From Rosa chinensis (Eukaryota > Streptophyta > Magnoliopsida > Rosales > Rosaceae), in assembly GCF_002994745.2 (NCBI RefSeq), contig NC_037090.1:18774001-18838000 (forward strand): a stretch of 64,000 nucleotides of DNA. The letters run 5' to 3'. The position numbers were made by a program, and so were the translations under genes. This document shows positions 35,936-46,066 of this stretch, piece after piece (the stretch's first letter is position 1; each line of letters starts with the position of its first letter). The notes beneath the pieces are model-generated. The model worked only from the letters and a program-made list of their open reading frames with translations. It was not told the DNA's origin and searched no databases.

Positions 35936-36094
35936 TGTACTTGTGAAATAAGAAGAAAACTCTCTGAGCTTCTGAAACTAGAGTGATTATTGTATAATAG
36001 TGTGAAACAATTCCTCAGCAATTTGTAAAATTTTTGAATATATGGTGTGATCTCTATCAAAAAAAAAAAAAAAAAAAAGAGCAATGCAACTACA

Positions 36095-36480
36095 TTATAT
36101 TACCAAAAAATTAAGAAATTATTTCATGTCCAAATCAGTCATTCTACAAACATAAAGCACAAGTCAGTTTTGAGTTTACCAAACATTTTGCCACTTCTTT
36201 TACCACTGACAGCACTTATAAAAAGTAAGTTTACCAAACACTCAGTTGTTTTGCTTTTCAACCACTTATTCTTATAAATAAGTAGAAGCCAGCTTTTCTT
36301 AAAAGCACAGCCATATCAAACACACCCTAAAAGGAGGCCATGCCTGACTTCTGCTTTTCCAAAGAAAAAGCCGTTGCTTCTGGGAAAAGCAAACTGAACA
36401 TAAGTTTATGAAACATAAAAGAGACTGGTGCTTATAAGCGGGGGAGCAAAAAAGCCCCCCCACAAAAAAAAAAACGCAGC
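36095..36480. mobile_element. PIF/Harbinger-derived remnants (two ends in opposite orientation)
   Basis: 36095-36325 is similar to the right end of the Harbinger element at 52850-53054 in the same orientation (shared TTTACCAAACA, CCACTGACAGC, ATAAGTAGAAGCCAGC). 36430-36475 resembles the reverse complement of that element's left end (GCTTATAAGCGGGGGAGCAA, then CCCCCCC). The two parts therefore come from different copies or a rearranged one. No transposase is present. Confidence 0.65.
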
Positions 36481-36536
36481 CTAAGTCTTCTTCACCCTCT
36501 CTTCTTTTTCATAGTGAAGAGAGAGAAACAATTGGA

Positions 36537-36571
<35 letters not shown>
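36537..36571. repeat. Compound (CT)n-(CA)n microsatellite
   Basis: About nine CT units followed by about eight CA units. Confidence 0.9.
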
Positions 36572-37552
36572 AACCAACTTCGCGTCGAAACCACACCAAT
36601 TTGATCAGTTCCTTCAAAAAATGGGACTCTTAGGTGAGTTGTGCTCGTTTCAAAGAAGAGCGCAAGTTTTTGGCCCAAAATAGGTCTTCCTCGTCTTCTC
36701 TACACCAACCATCTGAGTGTGGGAAGAAGCACCGAGTGGAGCAAGTTAGTGTTTTGGTTTAAGGGTGGACTTGGATTCCTATTATAATCTGATCAATTTG
36801 TATTCGTGTTTTGAGAGAGGAGGGAAAAAGATAAAAAAGAAACAAAAAAGGAAGAAGATGGAGAGAAGAGATGTTGCTGAGCAGTGGGATCAAGCTTCAA
36901 GGAGAGAAGAAAGAAGAAGAGAGATGACAAATCATAGAGAAAGAAGGGAACAAAAGAAGAGGAGATAGAGAACAAAGAGGAAGAGTTTTTTTTTTTTTGG
37001 CTCTAAAATATTTTCAAAAATAATAAAATATTACTTAAGTTTAACTTATTCATTGGAGCAGAATTTGTCCAAATGAGAATTGACATGTGACATGTCAGCC
37101 TTAAAATTCGAATTTAGCACAAGCATTTTGACATCTCCAATCTCTATTGGAGATGCTCCAAAATAAACGATTAAATCAGAGTAAAGAGAGAAAGAGAGAG
37201 TATAATAATAAACAAATAATAACATATGCGTTTGTGGTCTGTCAAATTTGACGAATCATGTCATTTCTACCATAACTATGGACATGTACAATGGGTTGGA
37301 GTTGTTCTCATCTGTGGATCCGACTCCTCTAAAGTTTGGAGCCGTGAAGTTACCTACTGTTCAAAATCTAAGCCGTATAAAATTATCTAAGGGTTCAACA
37401 TTGAATGTTCAATGATTAATTCTCATTTTCTTTTCCACAAAAATCACATAACAGTAAAATGTGTTGTTCATTCATAAGCTATTGCTTTATCTTATCTTTC
37501 CCATTTGTTTTTCTCAAGTCTTATTCCTGAATGGCATTCTCATTCAAAGAAT
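36572..37552. other. No gene seen
   Basis: A purine-rich stretch (36820-37000) gives lysine/glutamate-rich open frames on one strand and Ser/Phe-rich ones on the other, which is composition rather than coding. No other feature was seen. Confidence 0.4.
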
Positions 37553-38323
37553 AAAGGAAGAGGGCTATAGACTGAGTCTTTTAGACAGAGAAGGTCTCGC
37601 CTCTCTCTAGAAAGCAGAAACCCCAAACAGTAACCATTCGTCCCCCCTCCCGTTGAGCTTAGATCTAGATCAGCTCTTGCAAGATCTAGATTGAAGGCTT
37701 TGTGAGGGAGGGTGGTTTCCCTGTCCGGGCACATGTCCCAGCCGTGTTTCATTCTGTGTTTAGTTTTAGTTCACCTAATCCAAACCTTGCTTTCTCTCAG
37801 CCTAATCACCAGATCTGAGACCCTCCTCCATCCCACTACCCTCTCCACCACCCCACCGTCGAAGCTTCCTCGTGGATAACCGTTTGCTTGTTCCTCCCTT
37901 CTTTTCCTTGGGTGGTTATCTAGTTTACCGATCTGTTCGGCAGTTGTCACAAGCAATCACATGGTTCAAGCCCCGTGACAGGCGTGAGGCTGGGATCTCC
38001 TTCACAGGAACCCAAACCTCTTCGGACCGGGGAAAAAGAAATGGATCTGGCATCCGGAAACCCATTGATCGGCGTCAACGAAATACCTCCACCCCCCTCC
38101 ATCGGTGGTTGTCTGATCTGGCTGAGGAAGATGAAGATTGCAGTTTTTGGGCTGGGCTTTGTCTCCCCTTTGTGGGATCTTGTTCATGTTTTAGGCTTAT
38201 GATATTTGCCTTGTTGGGCTTAGTGTCTTTGGCCCTTTTGGGCTGTGTGTATTACACTGGGCTTGTTGCCTTTAATTAATGCATTTTACAATTTGATCTA
38301 AAAAAAAAAAAACAAAGGAAGAG
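37553..38323 (+). mobile_element. Non-LTR retroelement copy with poly-A and 10-bp target duplication
   Basis: The bases aaaggaagag occur at 37553-37562 and 38314-38323, and a run of 12 to 13 A ends the insert at 38300-38312. The 751-bp body is GC-richer than its surroundings. Its 3' part (repeated TTGGGCTTAG/TTTTGGGCTG/CACTGGGCTTG) resembles LINE 3' ends. No RT or endonuclease codons remain, so it is a truncated or internally deleted LINE; a 135-codon open frame (37872-38279) has no known motif. Confidence 0.7.
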
Positions 38324-38655
38324 ATACACAACCGACTGTATTAATTAATGAGATACCAAACAAAAAGAAAATGAAAATTTCTCTGAAAACTTGATTTTCT
38401 ATACTAAAGGAGAAGAGTTCATGCATAATGGATCAAAGCAACATGCAACTCCTTGATGAATCGTTGCATTTGAGAAACATATGGATCATTTCAACATTAG
38501 CCAAATTGTTCAAATTTTATAGCATTACGTATTCTCAAATTCAATAACAGTAGAAAATAAAGTGATGAGAGAGAAGATCGATAATTATTGATTTAACCTA
38601 AAAATATTCGTCTTTTACTTTTAAATTCCAAGACTAAATAAAACTCCTAAGTCAT
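38324..38655. other. AT-rich intergenic gap
   Basis: Nothing recognisable was seen. Confidence 0.4.
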
Positions 38656-39506
38656 TCACCCCCCCGGCGCGGAACTACATGGTAGGCTATATGGGCTATA
38701 GCCTAGACAACATTTTGGCTCAAAAACCTTCAAGTATATGTCCCTTCAGCCCATACCAGCAAAAAAAAAATAAAAAAAATCTGTAGACTGTAGGAAATCC
38801 AAAATCGCATACTCTCAATCTCCCACAGAGCTGGATTAGTTGAAGTGACTCAAGTGAGTTGAACACTTGAACGATTGAATACTCCGATTTGGGGCGTGCT
38901 TCACAGGTACAGTTACTCTATCCTTCATCTTCAACTCTTTATGGAGATTTAAATTTCAATTTAGGGAAATCTCATCCCATGAATCTACTCTAAATTTCTT
39001 GGTTTCTGGTTTTGTAGGCAGACCTGCTGCAGCGCTGCTTATGCGTTTTAGCTTGGGATTGTTTGATTTTGACTTCAGAGAATTGGTGTTGGCGTCTTGG
39101 CGAGTTGGTGCTGCCTGCAACTGATTCTGGATTTCTGGGTATTGAGTGTCTCACTCTTGTCCTCTTGTCTTAGCTTTTTTATTCCTAAGACTTGCAGTTG
39201 CCGACTTGATTAATTGCTTAGTTGACTACTTGACTTCGTGACTTGTGCTTTGAATTCCTTGTGACTCTGTGCTCTTCATCTTTGCTCTATTATTGCTTAT
39301 TTGGTTTCATTGTTTAATTGATTGATTGTGGATTTATGAGTAATTGGGTATGGCATGGGAACTTATGGGTATTGAGCCAAGACTAGCTGACTTGCCGACT
39401 TGACAATTAACAATATGCGTTTTGAATTCCTTCTTAGAAGTTAGAATCTTAGTTACTTTTCAGGACCTGATCTATTGAATATTGCATAGACATTCAGGGA
39501 AATATA

Positions 39507-39880
39507 ATGACGGATCGCCGGAAACTCAAGAGGTACAAAAGTCTTCTGTCATGGTTTACAAATATTACAAATGAACATTATTATCGAGTCAATATACTTA
39601 GTGCTGTGATAGACTTTCAGTTGGTAGAGTTGGATAGTAGATTTACAGATAATTCGTTGGAGCTCATTGTCCTTAGTGCTACATTTGATCCACGTGATAA
39701 TTTTCAATCATTTAAATGTGAAGATGCTTGCAATCTTGCTTTGAGGTTTTATCCACAAGATTTTACATCATATGATATGCTTGCTCTAGATATAAAGTGT
39801 GGGTTTGGTTTTATGTCCCATCCGTTGTATATTTTGATTGAAAATTATAAAGGCGTGAGGATGAGCCTCTCACTGGGTTC
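39507..39880 (+). pseudogene. hAT transposase C-terminal fragment (zinc-finger MYM-type 1-like)
   Basis: The frame reads HYYRVNILSAVIDFQLVELD, RFTDNSLELIVLSATFDPRD and ACNLALRFYPQDFTSYDM. This is the region between the catalytic core and the dimerisation domain in plant TTF-type/ZMYM1-like hAT transposases (relatives: YYR-DIF--VLD-Q--EL--RF). The final dimerisation segment and everything N-terminal are missing. Confidence 0.78.
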
Positions 39881-39907
39881 CAAATCTCAAAAAAAAAAAA
39901 AAAAAAA
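39850..39907 (+). repeat. SINE 3' tail
   Basis: The stretch GGGTTCCAAATCTC followed by about 18 A shares TCCAAATCTC-A(n) with the complete SINE at 62542-62685. Only the last part can be recognised; its start is approximate. Confidence 0.5.
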
Positions 39908-40266
39908 TTGTGCACTTCTAATTAGGCCAGACAAGTCTATCATCCTGGATCTGCCACTGTCACCCCCTATCATCATTCACCTTTTTTTCTCCTTTTCTGG
40001 GTTTATTTGCTGGTTCCTCTTTCCTTTACTGAAGCCTTCTTTGTCCTCTGCTCTCTTTCTTCTATTCTAGATTACACTCTTCTTCTTTTTTTCTTTTTCG
40101 AGTTGACAACAGTTACAGAAAGAGAAATACATTAGTTACTTTGGCTGTCATGGACTATTCCAATTCATTTGATCACTTACATGCAATGGCGGACGCACAT
40201 AGAGACGAGTGGTAGAGACCAATGGGGGCAGCTACCCCCAGTCAGCTTTTGACATTTGGCAATTGA

Positions 40267-40267
<1 letters not shown>

Positions 40268-40304
<37 letters not shown>
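40268..40304. repeat. (AT)n microsatellite
   Basis: An uninterrupted TA run of about 37 bases; a similar run lies at 41983-42021. The MULE inserted into this TA-rich site. Confidence 0.9.
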
Positions 40305-40307
<3 letters not shown>

Positions 40308-40358
40308 AATGTCAGCTATGTTTCAACGTTTAATATATATGTTGAGGTATAATATATA

Positions 40359-41656
40359 GGGAAAATCATCCGTACAGTACCTGACCTTTGCCCTATTCTA
40401 AACTTCAGTACCTCACGTTCAGAAAATATCAGAACGGTACCTGACGTTCTAACCCTGACCGAAGATTGGTACCTGGAGCCGTTAACTCCGTTACAAAAAT
40501 TGGCAGCTGCCATATTTTGATCATTAAATGACCAATTTACCCTTTTTTTTTCCCTTTTTTCTCATATAATAAAATAAAGCAAAAAAAAATTTGTTTTACG
40601 AAAATGCCAAAATGAAAGGGTGAGGACTGAGGAGGGCCGTAGGTGGGAAGGGGTCAGGTGGTGATGGCGGGAAAGCTCAAGTCGTGATCTGCCCCCAACA
40701 ATTTCAAGGCGGCGGTGCAGTACAACAACACTCCAATAGAGTCGCTCGAGAGGCGAGAGTGGCTGGCTTCGTTAGAAGGTAGCGGAGGAATTGGAAAGTC
40801 ATCATCCATCAACCACCATCACCACCACCACAGCAAAAACCACAACCACACGACCCCGTCCCCAAACTTTTTTATTCAAACAACACCCGTAGCAAATTTC
40901 AACCCAAAACACCACCAAAGTGGTTAAAGGAAAACAACTTGAGAAGATTTCCATCTTGATCACTTTTATTTCCCGAAACCCAGACAAAGCCAAGTCCTTG
41001 AGCAAGTCATTGGGTTTACTTCTTGGCCAGGTTTAAAGTTGGGTCCGACTCTGATTCAACGCAGAGCAAGAAGAAAGTAGAGCTACTAGAGAAGATAGTG
41101 GAGGAGAATGAGAGGATGGTGGGTCTGGTGATTAAACTGGTTCACCGAAAAAACAAACCTTGCTACTAGGGTCGCTATTGCAAAGGGTAAAGCAGCTGGA
41201 GAGGGTTCTCATCAATGAGAGATTTAGGAGAAGAGGAGACATGCTGTAGAATGTAGAGAAGGGTTCTTCTAGATTCTGAAAAATTGTTTCTGGGTTTGGT
41301 GGTTTGACCCAAAGACCCCAAAATCTCCATCAGCTCCCCTCCTTCTCCATCCTCAACTCCACCATCAACTTCACCTTCTCCCAATACGTCGTCTTCCGCA
41401 ACCCCAGCCGCTCGTCGCCTTCCACCACTACCACAACACCAAATCGGCTTCATGTTCATCCTTCCCAGCAAAATCAAGCCCGGTCAGAACCAGTACATAG
41501 CCGCCACTTTCGCCGTCAACTCCTTCCCCGTTTCGGATCCCAATCTTTCCGGGGTAGTCCATGGCCCAATGGTCTCTCCCGAGTTCGGCGAGGGTCTGAG
41601 CGGATTTAACTGCGGTGGAGGAGACGGGTCCACGATGGAGATAGAGTCGAGGCTGC

Positions 41657-41711
<55 letters not shown>

Positions 41712-41980
41712 GAAGAGAAAAGAAAATAGAAAGAAAAAAATGAACAGTAGGGAAGAGAGAAAAAAATAGAAAAAAAATGAATTAGATAAAATAAAAATGG
41801 ATTAAAATATGAAAGGACGAAAATTTCCTTTAACTCTTAGTTTTTGTAACGGAGCTAACGGCTCCAGGTACCAATTTTCGGTCGGGGTTAGAACGTCATG
41901 TACCGTTCTGATATTTTCTGAACATGAGGTACTGAAGTTTAGAATGGGGCAAATGTCAGGTACTGTACGGACGATTTTCC

Positions 41981-41981
<1 letters not shown>
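40359..41981. mobile_element. Non-autonomous MULE (Pack-MULE type) with perfect 9-bp target duplication
   Basis: The terminal inverted repeats are about 150 bp: GGGAAAATCATCCGTACAGT at 40359 and its near-complement ending at 41981. The target duplication taatatata is exact at 40350-40358 and 41982-41990. No transposase is present. The interior holds gene-derived pieces: a His-rich and coiled-coil-like stretch (40700-41165, including ELLEKIVEENERMVGLVIKL) and an LEA_2 fragment (41302-41655). A (GA)n microsatellite is at 41661-41707. Confidence 0.92.
41302..41655 (+). pseudogene. Captured LEA_2 (NDR1/HIN1-like) gene fragment
   Basis: One frame reads LPSFSILNSTINFTFSQYVV then FRNPSRSS, and a second, shifted frame reads IGFMFILPSKIKPGQNQYIA, ATFAVNSFPVSDP, VVHGPMVSPEFGEG and TMEIESRLQ. 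Plant LEA_2/NHL proteins have these blocks in this order (short strand, F-S-Q-Y-V-x-x-R-N-P, then G-x-M-F-I-P and A-A-T-F-A-V-x-S-F-P), so this is a copy of the extracellular beta-sandwich with part of the middle lost. There is no membrane segment or own start. The family assignment is from memory of the pattern. Confidence 0.65.
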
Positions 41982-42031
<50 letters not shown>

Positions 42032-42396
42032 GATAATTGATATGCATGGTGTTGTTTCACAAAGCACTATGCCACTATCATTCATATATAATTGTATATA
42101 TGTAAAGGCTGAAGCTTGCCATGCTTTTTACCATTCCTAGACGACCCCATTTCCCATTTCAGCATTTCTCATTCTTTTTGTTCTATTGAGAATCCCCAAA
42201 CAACCAAACTCAATTCTTCCAGACTTCCAGTCTTCGATAGTCTGACTTTGACTCTCTGCCGTTCTGCAATTCAATCTTGGATTGATGATCTTGAAGGTCA
42301 GTTCTTCATCTTCTAGTTTACTTCCCAAATCAATGACTCTGTTGATTAGATTAAATTACCTTTTTCTATTAAAATTGCAGCTGTGAAAGATTAAAG

Positions 42397-42732
42397 ATGG
42401 AGAAATTCTTTAAACGAACATCAAACGAGTTATCATCACCCCTCATAGAGAGTGAAAGATCAAAACAGAGTTGTGTAGAAATTGATTTGGCTAAGCTTCC
42501 TTCCGATCCTGGAGAAAGAACTAAGATTTCAGATTATCATCCCAATCTTAGGGATAAAATTAGAAGAGAGTATCTGCTAAGAGGTCCTTGTCAACCTAGT
42601 AATCATCAATTCATCCAAACACCGTGCGGAGAAGGGAAACGAAGGTTTGTCTCTGATTGGTTTAATGACTTCCCTAATTGGTTAGAATATAGCATAACCA
42701 AAGATGCTGCATTTTGTTTGTGCTGCACTTGA
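42397..42732 (+). pseudogene. hAT transposase N-terminus (TTF-type zinc finger)
   Basis: The open frame starts MEKFFKRTSNE after a likely intron end (AAAATTGCAG). It contains LPSDPGERTKISDYHPNLRD, REYLLRGPCQPSNHQF, WFNDFPNWLEYSITKDAAFC and a final CLCC, which is the N-terminal TTF zinc-finger region of ZMYM1-like hAT transposases. It stops within the zinc finger; the rest of the protein is absent. Confidence 0.85.
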
Positions 42733-42848
42733 AATTTTTTATTAAATTTGGTTTCTTTGATTGCACTCTTTTGCTTCCATTTGGTACAAATATGTTCCAA
42801 CTTACCCCCAGAGATATATATTCCTGCATCCGCCACTGAAGTTACATG

Positions 42849-43314
42849 TTTTAGTTTTTATGAACTTTTAAATAACTTCACGACACCTAATTTTAGAGGA
42901 GCTGAATTCCTCATCTGGCGTTTGTTATCGTTAAAGCTTCACTGTGAGTCTATGACATTTGGCATACACTGGACTTGTTCTTATCAATTTTCCACTTCCT
43001 AAACCTTTATTCCATTTCCATTGTCTTTATTCATCATATTATCGCATCATTATTAGTCCACCAAATATTGTCGAGCTAGCTTGGAATGTAGAATTGATCT
43101 AAATAAATAGTAAACCATGTGAAAGCACGTCTTGAGCTTACAAATTTCGTGCTTTGCACCTATATTCTTTGTTATACTGCTTTGAATTCTCTTCGTTTCC
43201 TTTGTAATGTATCAATAAAAGCAGTGTGTTCCTCCACTTCTCCGTATTCATCAATTAAGCAAGTTCCCTTTATTTTTTGGTGTTTAACAGCAAAACTTAT
43301 GTCTAAAACTGGGA
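42849..43314. other. Short gap between transposons
   Basis: AT-rich sequence with no recognisable gene or boundary signals. Confidence 0.4.
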
Positions 43315-43526
43315 AAATTATTAGGGAAAATGGTCCGTACGGTACCCTGCCTTTGGCTCCTTATAACTTTTGGTACCTGACAAAAAAAAATATATCAATA
43401 CGGTACCTGAAGTTCTTGGCCCGACCGAAAATCGGTACTTATTGCCGTTAGTTCCGTTACGGAAGTTGTCAAGTGACAATTTTTGAAGGGTATTTTTGTC
43501 ATTTCATGCCTCTTTTTTATTTTTAT

Positions 43527-43557
<31 letters not shown>

Positions 43558-44785
43558 CTCTCCCTCTCTCTCTCACTCTCCCTCCTCCTCCTCCTCCTCT
43601 CGCCTTCTTCTTATGCACTTTTGGTCAAACACATGCCAAAAATCGCAACAGCAAGGTGTGTGATCCCAACCCTGGTTTCAGACCCAAATCTGGGTTACAG
43701 ATCGCCTTCGTCTGCCGAACCCCTCGAGTCTCAGACCAATTCTCCGCCCTCTGATCTCAGGGAGCTCCGACAAGTTCTACAAGTACTGCAACCTCCTCCT
43801 TTCAGTTAAATACAATTTTTTTTTCTTTTCTCAAAGGGATAACAGCTATCAGCTGCCTCTTTGCTTCACCAACCTTACAAACTTATCTCCATCACATCGT
43901 TCTTCTTCCAGGCGCCCAAAACCTCCTGAAACAACACCTATTTTTGTAAAAGAATGAAATTTTGATTTGGGAAGAGATCTGCATTTTTGGTTTTGATTTT
44001 CATGTTGGGTTTACATGCATCTTGATTTGAAATTTGTTCAGATTTGGTTTTTCTGCATCTTGGTTGAATCTAGAGAACTCATGTCAACCAAATTGGTACA
44101 CCCAAATATGTAAAAGCTATGGATAACAGAGGATGCATATGGGGCAATTGTGAATTGAAGATTAGACTGAGAAGTTGCATATTTTGGCACTAATGGTTCT
44201 GCCAATTGATTTAGATTTTCTGGGTTTGCTGTGAGCATGATCTTGGCTCCATTAGCGATCTCAGACTCCCTCCATTAGAGACCTTTGGAGATGAGCTTTT
44301 GGCCCCGAGGGAGGACATTGGTGAAAGGTTGAAGAAGGACCTTCAGATTCTACCCATACGCAACACCCCTCTTGTTTTTCAGTCTCTCTCATCTTCTTCT
44401 AGCCACGTTGATCGGTGGAGGATCCATAACCAAGAGTTGAGAAGAAGAGGAGCTCTGAGAAGAAGAGAAGATTCTAAAAGAAGTTAAAAGACAGGTATTT
44501 AGCTATAGGGAAGCCACGTCAAGCATGGTTAGGAATGGCTGACCACAAGTATTATCCAGTCGGGACATGACTGGAATTAGTGAGGATTAAGACATAAAAT
44601 GACAAAAATACCCTTCAAAAATTGTCACTTGACAACTTCCGTAACGGAACTAACGGCGATAAGTACCGATCTTCGGTCGGGCCAAGAACTTCAGGTACCG
44701 TATTGATATTTTTTTTTTGTCAGGTACCAAAAGTTATAAGGAGCTAAAGGCGGGGTACCGTACGGACCATTTTCCCAAATTATTA
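43315..44785. mobile_element. Second non-autonomous MULE, same TIR family, perfect 9-bp target duplication
   Basis: The element proper is 43324-44776. Its long inverted repeats begin GGGAAAATGGTCCGTACGGT and extend about 170 bp; they share GGGAAAAT--TCCGTAC and the CCGACCGAAAATCGGTAC block with the MULE at 40359. The target duplication aaattatta is exact at 43315-43323 and 44777-44785. The interior has open frames with Pro/Ser-rich character (43590-43800) and EDIGERLKKDLQILPIRNTP (about 44310-44370), which look gene-derived but could not be named. Confidence 0.92.
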
Positions 44786-45133
44786 TAGTTGTATTATTAT
44801 CTTGCTAAATTGGCGATCAGACGATCTTGGAGGATGCATGCTAAACCAACGGCTACGTAGTAACCATGGTATTTTTTAATACAAAAATATCTGAGTTCCA
44901 TAGCTTGGAGCCGATTAGTTGACCTTTTAATGCAAAAACGTACATGTTAGTTGTTACTTTTGTGCAAGATTTAGTATCAAGTAATTATCTTTGCCAGTTG
45001 ACCATCAACACTCATTTGCCTCTAATTAGATTTTGAAAGTCTAATGACTTGAGATTTAACAACTCTTTTATTTACTGCTCAAATGTTTCCTTAACAAGTA
45101 ACGCTGTTGTTTTAATAGTTCTGAATTAAAAGG

Positions 45134-45559
45134 GTTATTATCACAAATGGTACCTGAACTATACCTCAATCTTATCGATGGTACCTGAACTTCAATTTTG
45201 ATCACAACCAGTACCCGAACTTTTCCATTTCATTTTAAATGGTACCTAGAGCCACCTCCGATCACTATTCCGACTAAAAACGGTATGGGAGGCGATCATA
45301 GTGATGATTTTTAATGATTTCGAGGGTTGCGATCATATATAGTGATGATTTTTTTGATAATAGACTTGCCTTGAACTTGTTTTTTTATTTTTTTGTTTTT
45401 TTAGATTTGGTTTTTTTGACCGGAATAGTGACCGAAGGTGGCCTTAGGTACCATTTAAAATGAAATCGAAAAGTTCAGGTACTGGTTGTGATCAAAATTG
45501 AAGTTCAGGTACCATGGATAAAATAGATGATAAGTTCAGATACCATTTGTGATAATAAC
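45134..45559. mobile_element. MITE-like element with long inverted repeats
   Basis: The ends GTTATTATCACAAATGGTAC and its complement at 45534-45559 begin inverted repeats of about 110 bp (ACTTCAATTTTGATCACAACC-type sequence on both sides). The 426-bp element is non-coding. No clear target duplication was found, so the superfamily (probably MULE-like) is a guess. Confidence 0.7.
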
Positions 45560-46066
45560 AAAATATCTACTTTTGCTCATAGAATTGAAATAAAATTTCA
45601 TCCCTTTTTGCAGGACTACGCGACTATTTAAATTCAGCAATGTTACAAATGCAGAAGACTGGCATTACAACTAAAGTTCTAAGTTCTCACATAACTAAAA
45701 CAACATGCGAGACATTGATTCAAGACTGGCTCTACATATCTCAGTATTTCCATCCCTAAAATATTAATATTTTGCAGAATTAGCTAGTATTCTCAATACC
45801 TACCTACAGTTGATGCCATAGCACGGGTTGCAGATTCTCACTTACAACCCTATTCTTGTTCACTCTTGAATTTGACATCGTTTAACATCGTTTAAAGTAA
45901 AGCTTGTTATGAATGTTCATAAATATATAGAAATCAAAGGCCACTTAATTCTTATTTCTGTCGGTAAACTCGAAAGCCAATCTGCGCCGGAGATGAAATT
46001 CATATCAGGAATCCAGTACTAAATGGGACTTTGATAAAAAAATCCTGACCACTGCTTCTACGCTCC
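45560..46066. other. 3' flank of the SLC35F gene
   Basis: Presumed 3' UTR and flank; no other feature was seen. Confidence 0.4.

Larger units (their letters stand above)
33551..36090 (+). other. Mostly non-coding; may be remains of a plus-strand gene copy
   Basis: It contains a (CT)n microsatellite at about 33811-33864, then leader-like sequence and a long AT-rich stretch with intron-like composition. Apart from the two exon-like pieces at 35613-35935, no coding signal was seen. A poly-A run at 36059-36078 ends the region. Confidence 0.4.
38656..39967 (+). mobile_element. hAT element remnant 1 with 8-bp target duplication
   Basis: An 8-bp repeat tcaccccc lies at 38656-38663 and 39960-39967. 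The right end reads GGATCTGCCACTG and the left end CCGGCGCGGA, a decayed version of the CAGTGGCGGA terminus seen in remnant 2. Inside is a C-terminal transposase fragment. Confidence 0.65.
40184..42838 (+). mobile_element. hAT element remnant 2, itself containing a MULE
   Basis: Inverted ends CAATGGCGGA (40184) and TCCGCCACTG (42838) match except for one base. Flanking cttacatg (40176-40183) and gttacatg (42841-42848) agree at seven of eight bases, the right copy being two bases away from the end. It holds the N-terminus of the same transposase family whose C-terminus is in remnant 1. Its left half was replaced or interrupted by MULE 40359-41981. Confidence 0.7.

Noticed and set aside
36793..36975. 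Opposed Lys/Glu-rich and Ser/Phe-rich frames
   Set aside because: Purine-tract composition gives both frames; not coding.
37872..38279. 135-codon frame inside the non-LTR insertion at 37.6-38.3 kb
   Set aside because: Lies within a poly-A-tailed, target-duplicated retroelement copy and has no recognisable domain.
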